Origin: Aristolochia californica
Lineage: Eukaryota > Streptophyta > Magnoliopsida > Piperales > Aristolochiaceae
NCBI GenBank assembly: GCA_029961685.1
Contig: JARWKL010000008.1
Location: 32,427,619-32,491,618, forward strand
Length of the DNA stretch: 64,000 nucleotides
Direction: 5' to 3'
Below are positions 63,618 through 64,000 of the stretch, piece after piece; the stretch's first letter is position 1, and the number at the start of each line of letters is the position of its first letter. A program made the position numbers and the translations under genes. The notes beneath the pieces are model-generated. The model was not told the origin of the DNA and did no database searches. It saw nothing but the letters and a program-made list of their open reading frames with translations.

Positions 63618-64000
63618 GCCCCTCCAAAAAAATTCCCGACTTATCCGGAAATATGTTTTTTTTCAGCCCTCATGTGTACTGTCATGGAAGGAGGCTAAAA
63701 TGTTGTGAATCAATGGGGACGTGTGGTGTAATAAGATTCTGTTTTTGTAGAGGACTAGATTATCCTGAACCGTCCAATGGGTTGTCGCTGTCCCCAGCTG
63801 GATCTCATTATATAAAGCAATAATTGTAGGGTACTCTTATGCCTCTTCCCGTATAGAATCCAACAAGAGAGCTTTGGGCTGACTTATGGCATGCAGTTGC
63901 GGCTCAGGAATGTCCCGGCGAGATAAAGCATCAGCCCCTATATTCAAACTCCTAGGTTTATACTCCACAGTAAACTCAAACCCCATAAGTTTACTTAACC
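63618..64000 (-). pseudogene. GyB-4 integrase zinc site and RNase H end
   Basis: Minus strand: HDSTHEG zinc region near 63660-63690, linker, and ADALSRRDIPEPQLHAIS (63880-63930) to the FEFTVEYKPRSLN region at the window edge. A stop lies near 63840. Confidence 0.8.

Larger units (their letters stand above)
57593..64000 (-). mobile_element. GyD-3: gypsy element, minus strand, in GyD-2; holds TRIM-3 and GyB-4
   Basis: 3' LTR 57593-58487, chromodomain and integrase to RNase H, reverse transcriptase and protease up to 62020, where GyB-4 begins. The GyD-3 gag and 5' LTR would lie right of GyB-4 outside the window. Inserted on the opposite strand to GyD-2 of the same family. Confidence 0.85.
62021..64000 (-). 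mobile_element. GyB-4: gypsy element, minus strand, 3' half in window
   Basis: 3' LTR 62021-62439, chromodomain, integrase and the beginning of RNase H to the window end. Left flank AAATT (62016-62020) belongs to GyD-3 protease. Its 5' half lies outside. Confidence 0.9.

Noticed and set aside
1..64000. Host protein-coding genes, rRNA or organelle inserts
   Set aside because: Every frame longer than about 100 codons that I could place belongs to a retroelement or is a shadow of one; the unassigned stretches (parts of 19332-20920, 6297-7304) are AT-rich without exon-like coding.

Overview
The window is a plant (seed-plant) nuclear segment made almost entirely of nested LTR retrotransposons. 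I see no host gene, no tRNA or rRNA gene, and nothing prokaryotic or organellar. Evidence for a plant: Ty3/gypsy chromoviruses with a C-terminal chromodomain (short LTRs of about 370-450 bp and elements of about 5 kb, resembling the Reina clade), Ty1/copia elements, primer sites matching the 3' end of plant initiator tRNA-Met (TGGTATCAGA), TRIM-type miniature elements, and telo-box motifs in LTRs. The depth of nesting suggests a large repeat-rich genome, probably heterochromatin. Family names used here are local labels: GyA to GyF for gypsy, Cop1, Cop2 and Cop3 for copia, and TRIM-1 to TRIM-3.

Layout. 1-4940: GyA-1, a young element with an intact 1476-codon gag-pol, inserted in a GyD LTR (4941-5561, minus), which lies in the gag of GyB-0 (minus, 5562-12693). 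Cop1 (5894-11705) is also inserted in GyB-0. GyB-0 itself lies in the pol of GyB-1 (plus, 12694-14260). 14261-14321 is a stub of another GyB LTR, joined by a deletion to Cop2 (minus, about 14322-18857). Cop2 sits in the 3' end of a copia element whose LTR (18915-19319) is followed directly by a second internal region, Cop3.

Cop3 gag and protease are split over 21319-33897 by TRIM-1, two solo copia LTRs and GyB-5 (minus, 22336-32946, itself holding GyB-6, plus, 23882-29202). At 33898 Cop3 is entered by GyE (minus). GyE holds a nearly solo GyD-1 LTR (34873-35758) and GyD-2 (plus, from 36053). The 5' LTR of GyD-2 holds GyA-2 (36385-53798), which in turn holds GyB-7 (37535-41013), a TRIM-2/GyB-3 chimera (41466-46096) and GyC (minus, 47895-53089). 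The integrase of GyD-2 is entered by GyD-3 (minus, 57593 to about 62020 and beyond), which holds TRIM-3 (59058-59441) and GyB-4 (minus, 62021 to the window end). Cop3 > GyE > GyD-2 > GyA-2 > GyB-7 (or GyC) is five levels.

In the gypsy families where both ends can be read (GyA, GyB, GyC, GyD) the polyprotein frame begins inside the 5' LTR, reads through the tRNA primer-binding site, and ends inside the 3' LTR. Only GyA-1 has an uninterrupted frame; the other polyproteins are broken. The most unusual items are this LTR/primer-site coding overlap, the TRIM-2/GyB-3 insertion with mismatched ends but a perfect target duplication, poly-G expanded polypurine tracts, the three TRIM copies, and the internal-LTR-internal copia arrangement. 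All coordinates were read by eye; family and clade names are inference from motifs, not from a database search.
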